This document shows positions 16,346 to 25,014 of a stretch of 63,854 bases of DNA, piece by piece. How positions within the stretch are numbered: position 1 is the first letter of the stretch; each line of letters begins with the position of its first letter. Location of the stretch: contig WQXN01000003.1 of assembly GCA_009784815.1 (NCBI GenBank), positions 1 to 63,854 of the forward strand, read 5' to 3'. The notes under the pieces were generated by a model that saw only the letters and a list, made by a program, of their open reading frames with translations, had not been told where the DNA came from and did not search any database. This stretch comes from Alphaproteobacteria bacterium. GTDB taxonomy: Bacteria > Pseudomonadota > Alphaproteobacteria > Rs-D84. The position numbers and the translations under genes are program-made.

Positions 16346-17917
16346 TTATTCAAACTCTCCCGGCACATCATCTGGCACGGGCGCTTTTTCCATATGCGTA
16401 CCGACTGGATTATAAGCCTCCTGCTCGAACCTTCCCGCCTCGGGCAGCAGATCACTGAACCGGCTGTACTCTCCGCGCCATCCAAGATGTATTGTGCCGA
16501 TCGGTCCGTGTCGTTGCTTTGCGATGATAAGCTCGGCCTTATTTTTGTACCGCTCCATATCTTTCTGCCACCAGTCCTGCGCGACGCGTGACTTTTCTCC
16601 GTCTTTTTTGTTCAACTTTCCTGACGGATCCCTTCCCTGCAAATAATACTCGTGCCGATAAGTGAAAGCGACTATGTCGGCGTCCTGTTCGATTGATCCC
16701 GACTCGCGCAAATCGGAAAGTATTGGCCGCTTGTCGTCGCGCGATTCGACTGTTCTGGACAGCTGCGACAAAGCGATGACAGGAACGTTTAATTCTTTGG
16801 CCAGCATCTTAAGTCCACGGGTCATCTCGGACAACTCTTGAACTCGGTTGTCGTTTTTTCGTCCTCCGCCTGGGGCGGACAACAGCTGAATATAATCTAT
16901 GACTATCAAAGCGATCCCACCGTGCGACTTTTCATACTGTCGCTGCAACCTGCGGCACCGCGTGCGAATCATTGGCACTGATATGCCGGGGGTATCGTCC
17001 AAAACCAAAGGCAGCTTTTCAAGCTCTTTCGATTGTTCGGCCAACATCATAAGATCCGAATCGCTAAGAGTCCCGTTGCGCATGCTGCTGGACGGTATGT
17101 CGGACACCGAAGACAATATACGCGCGGCCAGCTGCGCGCTGCTCATTTCAAGGCTGAAAAATACGACCACACCGGACAGCTTTTTCGGAACCCTTCCGTG
17201 CGAAATCGCAAGCGCGGAATTAAAAGCCATGTTCATAGCGATCGCGGTTTTACCCATACCGGGGCGTCCGGCGATTATTATAAGATCGGAAGGATGAAGT
17301 CCGCCGATTGATCTGTCGACATCGGTGAACCCGCAAGTAAGCCCGGATAGATTTCCGTCGTTTTTCAAAGCGGCTTCGGTCTGTGACAAAGACTCGCGCA
17401 AAGCCTCTCCAATGGTCATGGACGCGCGTTCGGAACTTGCTCCGCTGTTGGCAAGTTCGAATAACTTCTGCTCAGCCAGCTCGATCTGAGCAACCGCAGG
17501 CAGATCAAGATTTTCGACTGTGGCGGTTTCCATGACTGACTGGCCTATGTCTATCAGCTGCCTACGCAAAGCGTTGTCGAATACTATTCGAGCATAATGC
17601 TCGACGTTCATAACCGAAGACCCCATACTGACCAGCTGATCAAGATATTCGGTGCCTCCTATATCTGTTAAAACTCCCTTCTGCTCCAGATAGTTGCGAA
17701 TTGTGACGACATCGGCCGGGAATCCTCTTGAAATCTGCTTATCTATAATATTGTAAATTTCTACGTGCGCGGGATGTGAAAAATGCTCACCCTTAAGGAA
17801 GTCCGACACTCGCTCGTGCGCGCGGTTATTCAGCAGAATAGCGGCCAATACGGCCTGCTCTGCCGCCGGATTGATAGGTAGATTTTTGTTTATGGAATCA
17901 TTGTTGGCTTGCGTCAT
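16346..17917 (-). CDS. dnaB: Replicative DNA helicase DnaB
   Basis: Hexameric 5'-3' helicase of the replication fork. 523 residues: an N-terminal primase-interaction domain (PAAEQAVLAAILLNNRAH), then the RecA-like domain with Walker A AGRPGMGKTAI (about residues 214-224), Walker B IALIVIDYIQLL and SQLSRTVESRDDKRP near motif H4. The C-terminal tail is acidic. It is an essential host gene, yet sits between the two halves of the phage terminase. Confidence 0.97.
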   Translation of the reverse strand: MTQANNDSINKNLPINPAAEQAVLAAILLNNRAHERVSDFLKGEHFSHPAHVEIYNIIDKQISRGFPADVVTIRNYLEQKGVLTDIGGTEYLDQLVSMGSSVMNVEHYARIVFDNALRRQLIDIGQSVMETATVENLDLPAVAQIELAEQKLFELANSGASSERASMTIGEALRESLSQTEAALKNDGNLSGLTCGFTDVDRSIGGLHPSDLIIIAGRPGMGKTAIAMNMAFNSALAISHGRVPKKLSGVVVFFSLEMSSAQLAARILSSVSDIPSSSMRNGTLSDSDLMMLAEQSKELEKLPLVLDDTPGISVPMIRTRCRRLQRQYEKSHGGIALIVIDYIQLLSAPGGGRKNDNRVQELSEMTRGLKMLAKELNVPVIALSQLSRTVESRDDKRPILSDLRESGSIEQDADIVAFTYRHEYYLQGRDPSGKLNKKDGEKSRVAQDWWQKDMERYKNKAELIIAKQRHGPIGTIHLGWRGEYSRFSDLLPEAGRFEQEAYNPVGTHMEKAPVPDDVPGEFE

Positions 17918-17934
17918 AATCCTTCCTTCCCCTG

Positions 17935-17970
17935 CTGTCGTCCCGGACTCTGATCCGGGATCTCCTTATC
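17935..17970. repeat. GTCATCCCGG-type interspersed palindrome
   Basis: GTCGTCCCGGACTCTGATCC with GGGATCTCCTTATCC: the CCCGGA/TCCGGG arms match similar short palindromes near 21725, 37697, 52957, 58627 and 59013. Repeats of this kind are frequent in alphaproteobacteria. Confidence 0.65.
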
Positions 17971-18038
17971 CTCGACTCCTCAGCTTGTGACATCCTACCC
18001 CATAAATTTCACATTTCAACCCCTAAATAATGATAAAA

Positions 18039-18148
18039 AAATAACCCAAAAACCACTAACGAAGTCGAAACCTAGGATAGACTAAATAAAAAATTTCAAA
18101 AAATCCTATCTCGGTCGCGTTTGCAAGGATAGATCATCCAACACCAAG
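18039..18148. repeat. Two truncated left halves of nested palindromes
   Basis: A first left arm (ATAACCCAAAAACCACTAACG) is followed by a second (AAAAAATCCTATCTCGGTCG, CGTTTGCAAGGATAGATCAT, CCAACACCAAG). Neither has its right arm. The second stops exactly at CCAAG, and TATAAATAATAATCCC of the next element follows. The 410 bases between dnaB and the next gene contain only these repeats and the complete copy that follows. Confidence 0.75.
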
Positions 18149-18153
18149 TATAA

Positions 18154-18329
18154 ATAATAATCCCAAAAACCATTAGGTGTGTCGCGACGTCGAGAAAAAA
18201 TCGCACAATACCAAGAAAGACCGACCGCCATAGGCCTTTATGGCTGCCACGGCGTGTCGGTCTTTCGAAGCGTAGTGGGTGATTTTATCCGACGGACGAA
18301 AAACACACCAAATGGTTTTTGTCCTTATT
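18154..18329. repeat. Complete nested palindrome, filled form of the dnaB terminator
   Basis: The outer arms CAAAAACCATTAGGTGTGTC and GACG...CACACCAAATGGTTTTTG enclose an inner element with ATCGCACAATACCAAG on the left and CGAAGCGTAGTGGGTGAT on the right. The apical stem is AAAGACCGACC/GTCGGTCTTT with a GGCCTTTATGGCTGCC loop region. It is nearly identical to 34207-34387 and shares the outer arms of the empty site at 16300-16344. Confidence 0.88.
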
Positions 18330-20832
18330 ACCTCAACTCGGGCACGGTAAAGGATTCGCCAAGCTCAAGGGTGCGCGTACGTCCCCCGACAAGACTGACG
18401 GTGCACCGCATAGCCTCTCCAATACGAACCTCAAACTCCTCTCGCGCGGTCAAAGCCTGGCCTTCCCGGGCATTCTTAAAGCTCTCATTTGCCAACCAAG
18501 TTCCGGCCCAAATACCTCCGGCAGCTCCAACGACCGTAGTAGTAGTCGTAATGCCCCTACCTCTATCGTTCAAATTACCGTCGGCGTTTTGCAACCTGTT
18601 GCGCTCGGCGTTCAGAAGCCCTCTCAGCTGATCAAAAGCTGCATTCGCCGTTTCAGCATTCGCCGTTTCAGCAACGGTGACACTAGCAACGCTGGCTTTG
18701 AATCCTTCAGTCAACGTGCTGTTTGCAATCATGGATTTGGCGGCATTTATTCTTCCTACAACCGATGCTGCCGTGACAGCACCACCATCGACAGCCCTTT
18801 GCGTACCCAAAGCGGTCAAAGCTGAACTTATTTCGCCAATCGCCGCGCTTTGATTATCTCTGCCTCCAGCTATGCCGGACAATGCCCGTCCTCCAAAATA
18901 TCCGGCGGTTCCGCCAACACCGGCACCTCCAACAATAGCGGCAACGTTTGTCCAAAGTCGCGCATTCTTTGTCGTATCCTTTATGCGATCTCTGGTGGTG
19001 TTTTGGAAGTTTCTCAACACCGTATTGAAAATATCCTGCCTCAGCCACTGCCCACAGATAATAGTCGTGCCGGCAGGAACATATACAGTATGCGCGTTAA
19101 GGGTGTTGCCAACCTGGCGTACAACTTCCTGATCTCCCTGCACGGCTATGCTCACGCGTGAGAAACATGTGTCCGTAATGCCGCGTGTTGCAATATTAAC
19201 CGGCTCGACTTCTTTCCACCATGGATTTTCGATGTCATCAAGCAAATCCCTAGCTCCCCACAAAGTGTTTCCTCCAACGGCCTGGCACATATTCATCTTT
19301 CGCTCGTACTCGGACTGACGCTGCGCCGTAGCATTGCGTTCCAACATCCCAAGCATATCCCTGAACACGGCATTCTTGTTGGCCTCGACCGCCACCTGAG
19401 CCTGCCTTTGAACCTCTGGATCATTTGCATCGGTATTGGTAAAATGCAAAGTTACGCCCGAAACATTTCCCCAAGCCCCCAGTATAGAGCTTCCAGCGCC
19501 TTTGGATGCACCCATTATCTGGAAATACATATCGCAGTTTTCATCCATTACTACGGGATTCCAGCAAAACGCTTTGACGGAATTTTCATTCAGCCTGACC
19601 TGCAGGCCGCGCGCGCCAGCCCCCGTGATCTGACTGCATCCGAACAAGTTTTCTCCGCATTTATCAGTTACGCAACTATCCAACACCTGCATACAAGCGA
19701 CTTCTACCCTTCTAGCCGAATTCGGATCGAACATGCCATTAAGCAAAGCTGCAATCCTGTCAAAATCCGAATTAGTCGGAGCCGGCCTTCCAACAAACAA
19801 GCAAGCTGCGCTTCCCCTGTTCATCTCGTTGCATGAAGTGCCTATGACTCTCTGAATTCCCGAACCGTCCACGCTTGTTCCTCCGGCCTTTGCATCGGTA
19901 TAGCAAACCAAAGCCGTTCCTCCGCCGCAGTTTCTTCTGATGCAACCGTCTATATCGGCATTGCACCTTGCTTCCTGGTTCGCGGTGAACTGTGACATCA
20001 TGCTTATAATGTCTATTCGGCTCATGTAATTGTCATAAGCCCATTCGGTTACCGAATCCGGATCGTTAAGCCCCGAAATTCTGCGGCATTCTCTGTTATG
20101 TCCGACCCTGTCGATACAAGCCGCGCGAACGACGCGAAGCGGCGAATGCCTTTCTTCCTGCGCCTCGCACGCCTGAATGGTCATGGTGATGTTTGCGGCC
20201 GAGGCTGTCGCCATGCACGCGTTTATGCGATCTTCATAAACGGCGGCGCGATCGCACCTGAATGGATTTTCCGAACAAACGTCTGTCGCGCAGCGCACAA
20301 AAGCTCGGGAACAAGCGGTGGCGGAATTTTGGACGGCCCAAGCGGCCCCCTGATCGATCCATCTCTTTATAAGACTTCCGTCTCCCAGCGCGGCCTCGTT
20401 GCTAAGCGCCTGCAGGTTTTGGTTTCCTGCGCCGAACAAAGCTATTCGTCCGTTGTTGTCGCACTCGCGGAATCCGTTTCTGCACGGTCCGTTGTTTGCG
20501 ATAAATTCTTCATAAGTTGTGCAAAGCTCGAACTCTTCTCCGCACGCGCTCTCGCGGAACAAACAGCGGCGCGCCTGATTGATGCACTCTGATTCGCTAA
20601 GCGAGCGCTCGCTAACAGCGGCGTCTCCCTGAACTATCGCGGCGTTGACGGCTCCCAATGCGACTCCCGGAGTGTTCCACAGCCTTGTGTTTGCGGCTCC
20701 CGCCAAAGTCCCGCGGGTTGCCATGGCAGCGTGCGGAGCAACGCTGGGCCTTCCGCTTGCGACTACGTTTGCGCCGGCTTCCGCTACTATAAGAACGGCG
20801 GCCAACACTGCAAAAATTCTAGCGAACATCAT
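18328..20832 (-). CDS. Large Cys-rich secreted protein, paralogue group A
   Basis: 834 residues. A signal peptide (MMFARIFAVLAAVLIVAEAGA) is followed by repeated cysteine clusters (CINQARRCLFRESACGEEF, CSRAFVRCATDVCSENPFRC, CVTDKCGENLFGC). Near the C-terminus are a glycine-rich hydrophobic segment (VAAIVGGAGVGGTAGYFGG), a helical region and a second hydrophobic stretch. The many evenly spaced cysteines suggest a disulphide-bonded periplasmic or surface protein. Two similar large proteins are at 53370-55496 and 61357-63438. No function can be assigned; a link with the dispersed secretion genes is possible. GGGAG precedes the ATG. Confidence 0.65.
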   Translation of the reverse strand: MMFARIFAVLAAVLIVAEAGANVVASGRPSVAPHAAMATRGTLAGAANTRLWNTPGVALGAVNAAIVQGDAAVSERSLSESECINQARRCLFRESACGEEFELCTTYEEFIANNGPCRNGFRECDNNGRIALFGAGNQNLQALSNEAALGDGSLIKRWIDQGAAWAVQNSATACSRAFVRCATDVCSENPFRCDRAAVYEDRINACMATASAANITMTIQACEAQEERHSPLRVVRAACIDRVGHNRECRRISGLNDPDSVTEWAYDNYMSRIDIISMMSQFTANQEARCNADIDGCIRRNCGGGTALVCYTDAKAGGTSVDGSGIQRVIGTSCNEMNRGSAACLFVGRPAPTNSDFDRIAALLNGMFDPNSARRVEVACMQVLDSCVTDKCGENLFGCSQITGAGARGLQVRLNENSVKAFCWNPVVMDENCDMYFQIMGASKGAGSSILGAWGNVSGVTLHFTNTDANDPEVQRQAQVAVEANKNAVFRDMLGMLERNATAQRQSEYERKMNMCQAVGGNTLWGARDLLDDIENPWWKEVEPVNIATRGITDTCFSRVSIAVQGDQEVVRQVGNTLNAHTVYVPAGTTIICGQWLRQDIFNTVLRNFQNTTRDRIKDTTKNARLWTNVAAIVGGAGVGGTAGYFGGRALSGIAGGRDNQSAAIGEISSALTALGTQRAVDGGAVTAASVVGRINAAKSMIANSTLTEGFKASVASVTVAETANAETANAAFDQLRGLLNAERNRLQNADGNLNDRGRGITTTTTVVGAAGGIWAGTWLANESFKNAREGQALTAREEFEVRIGEAMRCTVSLVGGRTRTLELGESFTVPELR

Positions 20833-20897
20833 AGAATACTCCCTCTATTACTAAACATTTTATCACATTTAGCCCAAGCCCGCAAGAGAAGAATAAG

Positions 20898-21710
20898 ATG
20901 TCCCCCTTTCTAAGAAATTACTCTTTGCTGAAAATTCCGATCCTCAGGGAGGACGGCAAACCGGCCTGGCCGGAATTATTTCCCGAAGAAGAAATCCAGC
21001 GCATAAGGGAAACGGTCGGCCCTCGTCACTTCATGGCGCAAATGATGATGGAGTTCATAGCCCCGGAACGTTCCCGCCTGGACCCGGCGGCATTGATCGA
21101 ATACGATCTGAACTTCGACGCAAGAAACTCCAAACTTGGTGAAATGCTGACCACGGGCTTTTCGGCTTACTGGGACCCAAGCTCGGCTCGCGGCAATGCT
21201 GACGGCAGCGTCTGCGCGCTTGTCCTGTTTCACGCGCCTACCAAGCGTGCCTTCATACACGACATAATGTATATGCGGGTAAGCGATCACGACCTCCACC
21301 CTATGGCGACCCAAGCGGGCCTTGTTCTGGATTTTCTGAACAAACATATGATAAGACACCTAAGCGTGGAAACTAACGGTCTTGGCAACGCGCTGCCTGA
21401 AATCCTGCGCAGCCTTGCGGCGGCAAGAAACCAACCTCTGACGATTAATAGGATTACAAGCCGCGAAAGGAAAGAAATCCGCATAATAGACGCGCTCGAA
21501 CCTCTGCTTGCTACCGGCCGCCTCTTTATCAACAAGCCCTTGCTCAACAGCGAGCTTATGGCCGAAATGCAGGACTGGACTCCGGTTGGAGCGAACGTTG
21601 ATGACGGCATAGACGCGGTCGCGGGCGCCCTAAGATCGCAACCGATAGCAACCCGCACCCGCTCGCAAATATTCCACTCCCGCACCGCGAACACGGAATT
21701 TAAGATTTAA
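20898..21710 (+). CDS. Large terminase, nuclease half only
   Basis: 270 residues. It starts at FLRNYSLLKIPILREDGKPA, the position that in whole terminases directly follows the ATPase domain. The RNase H-like nuclease residues are present: Asp in SAYWDPSS (about residue 91), Glu in LSVETNGLGNALPE (about 157) and the closing Asp pair in DDGIDAVAGAL (about 236). The frame remains open upstream to about 20860 without a stop or clear start, so the ATG is the first plausible one; AGAAGAATAAG is only a weak ribosome-binding site. It is the C-terminal partner of 15692-16291. Confidence 0.8.
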   Translation: MSPFLRNYSLLKIPILREDGKPAWPELFPEEEIQRIRETVGPRHFMAQMMMEFIAPERSRLDPAALIEYDLNFDARNSKLGEMLTTGFSAYWDPSSARGNADGSVCALVLFHAPTKRAFIHDIMYMRVSDHDLHPMATQAGLVLDFLNKHMIRHLSVETNGLGNALPEILRSLAAARNQPLTINRITSRERKEIRIIDALEPLLATGRLFINKPLLNSELMAEMQDWTPVGANVDDGIDAVAGALRSQPIATRTRSQIFHSRTANTEFKI

Positions 21711-21724
21711 TCCTTAACTCCCCC

Positions 21725-21763
21725 GCTGTCATCCCGTACTGCGACACGGGATCTCCTTATCCT
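21725..21763. repeat. GTCATCCCGG-type interspersed palindrome
   Basis: GTCATCCCGTACTGCGACAC followed by GGGATCTCCTTATCC; the arms CCCGT/ACGGG are shared with the 17935 copy. Confidence 0.65.
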
Positions 21764-21798
21764 AGCAAACAAACATTGCCCACATAATTTTTATATGC

Positions 21799-21804
21799 TA
21801 TAAT
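21799..21804 (+). promoter_or_regulatory. Extended -10 box of the pilin-like gene
   Basis: TATGCTATAAT carries an extended -10 (TGCTATAAT). The ATG follows the box by six bases with no Shine-Dalgarno, which suggests a leaderless message. The same TTATGCTATAAT string precedes mraY and the Cys-rich gene at 61357. Confidence 0.6.
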
Positions 21805-21810
21805 ACTTCC

Positions 21811-22278
21811 ATGAAAACAGAATACGGCAGATCATTACTGGAAATGGTTGGCGTCCTTGCAATCTCTGGAATACTCGCGGCGGCGGCGTTCCGCACATTC
21901 CAAGTGATACAAACGCGCCAGCACCGCGCGATCGCCGAAGACCAACTGCGCGAACTTGCTAACAACGCGAAAATCCTGTTCTCGGGCCGCCAAAGTTTTT
22001 CGGGGATTTCGACTAACTACCTGATAAAAGCGGGCGCGATCAAACATGATCGTTTTAGATTAGGAGGGCCGTTCACAGCAATGGCGCTTCCCAATACCCG
22101 CGACGGGATAAGATCGTTCGAAATCACGGTGCCGGACCTCAGCAATTCCGACTGCCTATATTTTGCGACGAAAAGATTCGACTTTGTGCACAGCGTAAAA
22201 GTCAACGGGTTCGAGCAAACCCCAACTTCCTACTGCCAACCCGGCACCACCAACGAACTAACCTTTATAATTAGATAA
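21811..22278 (+). CDS. Type IV pilin-like protein
   Basis: 155 residues. The N-terminus MKTEYGRSLLEMVGVLAISG is a class III prepilin signal: cleavage after Gly6 would leave Arg at +1 and the conserved Glu at +5, followed by a long hydrophobic helix. The globular part has two cysteines near the end (NSDCLYF, TSYCQPG) that could form the pilin disulphide loop. It may be a pilus or pseudopilus subunit, possibly tied to the dispersed secretion genes. It stands alone between the terminase half and ParA. Confidence 0.68.
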   Translation: MKTEYGRSLLEMVGVLAISGILAAAAFRTFQVIQTRQHRAIAEDQLRELANNAKILFSGRQSFSGISTNYLIKAGAIKHDRFRLGGPFTAMALPNTRDGIRSFEITVPDLSNSDCLYFATKRFDFVHSVKVNGFEQTPTSYCQPGTTNELTFIIR

Positions 22279-22336
22279 AATAAACAACTTGCAAAATCGC
22301 ATTTTAAGTATAAAATACACGAAACGGTGAGCTTCC

Positions 22337-23386
22337 ATGGTAAAAATAATTTCAATGTTCAATCACAAAGGCGGCGTCAGCAAAACTACGACCTGCTTTA
22401 ATCTTGGTTGGTCTTTGGCCCAAAAAGGATACAGAACGCTATTAGTTGATGCTGATCCACAAAGCAACTTAACATCGTTATCTCTGTCATTACCCGATGA
22501 AGATTCATTCGAGCGTCTTTACGAGAACAAAAATTCAAACGATATATTTTCCCTGGCAACAAGTGTTATGGCCAATAAAGTCGTTGAAGGCCCGAACTCT
22601 ACAATAATACCAACTGCTCAAGCTAACTTATTTTTACTACCCGGAAACTTGCAAATAGAAGGTTTTTCGAATCAAATTACTGTTGCCCTAAAGATGGCAG
22701 GCGGGATATTTCCAGAAACAAGGAACTACCCAGGGCTGTTATCGTTTGCCTTTAAGCGACTAGCCGACATACATAATCTTGATTTTATAATAATAGACAT
22801 GGCTCCTAGCCTCAGTGGATTAAATGAAGTTCTGCTTATGGGCTCTGATTTTTTCATTGCTCCTTGTAGTCCGGACTTCTTTTCAGAAATAGCAATTAAA
22901 AATTTAGCCAAGATAATCCCCGAATGGCATGCGGAAATTAAAGGATTTGCGTCAAATTATCCTCTTTCTAATACGCCAAAATTTTTGGGAATAATCCAAC
23001 AAAAATACCGGCCTCGCAGAAAAAAAGACTCCGACGATAGAAATCGTCCAGCAGAATCATTTCAAAAATGGATCGATCGCATAAGAAAATCTACTAATTC
23101 TATTTTAGTTCCTCAGCTATCTACTTTAGGATTAGCTATATCTCCCGAAAAATTTAGAGAAGTCATTGCCGACAATGAAGCCTACGACATTGCATATATT
23201 TCTGACTTCAACTCTTTGGTAGCCGTATCCCAGATGGAGAACAAACCCGTATTTGAGTTAACGGAAGAAGATATAAAATCCATGTCAAATCGTTTTGGAA
23301 AATCAATGGAATCAGCATTAAATGACGTGCAAAAGTTTAAAGACACTTTTTCAAAACTTGCTGATAATATCTTAGCGCTTACGTAA
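22337..23386 (+). CDS. Solitary ParA-family ATPase
   Basis: 349 residues. The deviant Walker A (FNHKGGVSKTTTCFNLG) and LVDADPQSNLTSLS are ParA hallmarks, and DFIIIDMAPSLSGLNE is the Walker B region. The C-terminal part is long and helical. There is no ParB partner or centromere-like repeat nearby. The gene is visibly AT-richer than its neighbours, with TTA/AAT-rich codons, so it was probably acquired separately. It could partition a mobile element, position a protein complex or belong to a defence module. Confidence 0.8.
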   Translation: MVKIISMFNHKGGVSKTTTCFNLGWSLAQKGYRTLLVDADPQSNLTSLSLSLPDEDSFERLYENKNSNDIFSLATSVMANKVVEGPNSTIIPTAQANLFLLPGNLQIEGFSNQITVALKMAGGIFPETRNYPGLLSFAFKRLADIHNLDFIIIDMAPSLSGLNEVLLMGSDFFIAPCSPDFFSEIAIKNLAKIIPEWHAEIKGFASNYPLSNTPKFLGIIQQKYRPRRKKDSDDRNRPAESFQKWIDRIRKSTNSILVPQLSTLGLAISPEKFREVIADNEAYDIAYISDFNSLVAVSQMENKPVFELTEEDIKSMSNRFGKSMESALNDVQKFKDTFSKLADNILALT

Positions 23387-23410
23387 AGTTTTTATTCACA
23401 TTCCATAAAA

Positions 23411-23441
23411 ACCATCGCCGCTTTCGCGGCGATTTTCATTT
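23411..23441 (+). terminator. Terminator after parA
   Basis: CATCGCCG-CTTT-CGGCGATTTTCATTTT lies just before the portal gene. Confidence 0.75.
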
Positions 23442-23460
23442 TCAACCAAAAGGATAAATA

Positions 23461-24816
23461 ATGAACACACTAGACCTTTATAAAAAGGCCATATCCGAGC
23501 GCGCCGAATGGAGCGCCCGCTGGACCAACTGCAAAAAATATACGCTTCCCGAAAGCGAATCCGACCAAGCCCAACTGTTTGACTCAACGGCAAGCGACGC
23601 GGCGGAATTACTGGCGGGCGCGATGTTCGGCATGATCACTCCGCCGGAAAGCGAATGGCTGAACCTGACGAACGACAATCCCGAATGCATGGCGGAACAG
23701 CAAGCGCAAAGCCTGCTGCGCCAGCATCTGAACAACTCGAACTTTTACACGACCGCGCACCAATGCTATCTGGATTTGGTGGTGCTTGGAACCGCCTGCC
23801 TGCTCTTCTCGGAAAACCCGATCGGCAGCGCAAGCGCATTCAACTTCCAAGCCCTGCCGATGAAGGATATAGCGATACTCCGCGACGCGTCCGACAACGT
23901 AAGCTCGGTGTTCTACACGACGTCTATGACGGCGCAAAGCCTGACGCAAAAATATCCGACATTCACCCTGCCCTCGGCGATTAAATCGAATCCGGAAACG
24001 CAAATACGAATAATCCAAAGCGTCGTGAATACGAACGGAAAATGGATTATGACATCGTGGGCGGACCTTGAAGGCAAATTTGAAAACAACACGCTCGAAA
24101 CGGGCGAGTTCAAAACAAATCCGTTCATAATATTCAGATGGTCTGCTGCCACGGGCGAGACCTACGGACGAAGCCCGATAATGCGGGCCTTACCCGACAT
24201 CAGAACCGCGAACAAAGTTGTGGAACTGATCTTAAAAAACGCAAGCATCGCGGCGGCGGGAATCTGGCAGGCGGATGACGACGGAGTGATCAACCTCTCG
24301 AACATAAATCTGACTCCCGGCGCGATAATCCCGAAAGCCGTCGGCTCTCAGGGCCTGACGCCGCTCCGTAGCGGAGCGGATTTCGACGTCTCGCAACTGG
24401 TGCTAAGCGACCTACGTGCGCGCATCAGGACGGCGCTTCTTACCGACAAATTATCGGCTATGACCGACAAGGTCATGACGGCGACGGAAGTGATCGCAAG
24501 GAACATGGATATGCTTCGGGTGCTTGGCGCGACCTACGGAAGAATGCTGTTCGAAATGATGACGCCATTAGTTGACCGCGGATTATATATCCTCTCGCGC
24601 CGCGGCCTGATTTCGGATGTAAAACTGGGCGGTGAAACGAAACTAAGATGCACTTCTCCGATTTCGAAAATATCGAACTCGGAACACGCGGCCCAAGTCA
24701 TGACCTGGATGGCGGAAGCTACCGCCGCGGGCATGGGCCACAAGATTAATTCTGACGCGGCCTTTAACTACATTGCCGACACTCTCCACATACCGAAACA
24801 ACTGATCGAGGCGTAA
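23461..24816 (+). CDS. Phage portal (head-to-tail connector) protein
   Basis: 451 residues. The start (LDLYKKAISERAEWSARWTN), the TASDAAELLAGAMFGMITPP motif and the stretch ETYGRSPIMRALPDIRTANK are typical of head-tail connector proteins of short-tailed phages. The protein would form the ring through which terminase pumps DNA. AAAAGGATAA precedes the ATG. It is a little shorter than T7 gp8 (536). In related phages it directly follows the terminase; here pilin and parA lie between. Confidence 0.82.
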   Translation: MNTLDLYKKAISERAEWSARWTNCKKYTLPESESDQAQLFDSTASDAAELLAGAMFGMITPPESEWLNLTNDNPECMAEQQAQSLLRQHLNNSNFYTTAHQCYLDLVVLGTACLLFSENPIGSASAFNFQALPMKDIAILRDASDNVSSVFYTTSMTAQSLTQKYPTFTLPSAIKSNPETQIRIIQSVVNTNGKWIMTSWADLEGKFENNTLETGEFKTNPFIIFRWSAATGETYGRSPIMRALPDIRTANKVVELILKNASIAAAGIWQADDDGVINLSNINLTPGAIIPKAVGSQGLTPLRSGADFDVSQLVLSDLRARIRTALLTDKLSAMTDKVMTATEVIARNMDMLRVLGATYGRMLFEMMTPLVDRGLYILSRRGLISDVKLGGETKLRCTSPISKISNSEHAAQVMTWMAEATAAGMGHKINSDAAFNYIADTLHIPKQLIEA

Positions 24817-25014
24817 ATGGAGAAAAACTTCGCTCAATGCTTTTCGACAAATACCGGAGCGCAGGTGCTAAAACACCTGCGCTCTATAACGATCGAAAGA
24901 TACCTGGGACCGAACGCGACCGAGGCCCAGCTCCGAAGCCTCGAAGCCCAGCGCGCTCTGGTGCATCAAATCCTAAACCTTGTCGAAAGGGGGAAAAATG
25001 CAAACAAGCCCTAA
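24817..25014 (+). CDS. Bbp19-like phage protein
   Basis: 65 residues. FAQCFSTNTGAQVLKHLRSI followed by an Ala/Glu-rich helix matches the small Bbp19-like phage proteins (named from Bordetella phage BPP-1), which commonly sit next to the portal gene. Its role is unknown. The ATG immediately follows the portal stop codon, so translation is coupled, and the end overlaps the lysozyme start by 17 bases. Confidence 0.7.
   Translation: MEKNFAQCFSTNTGAQVLKHLRSITIERYLGPNATEAQLRSLEAQRALVHQILNLVERGKNANKP

Noticed and set aside
18179-18631. Open frame MSRRREKIAQYQERPTAIGL, also at 34237-34428
   Set aside because: Both lie entirely in the nested palindrome and exist only because the repeat is conserved; no ribosome-binding site and no independent coding signal.
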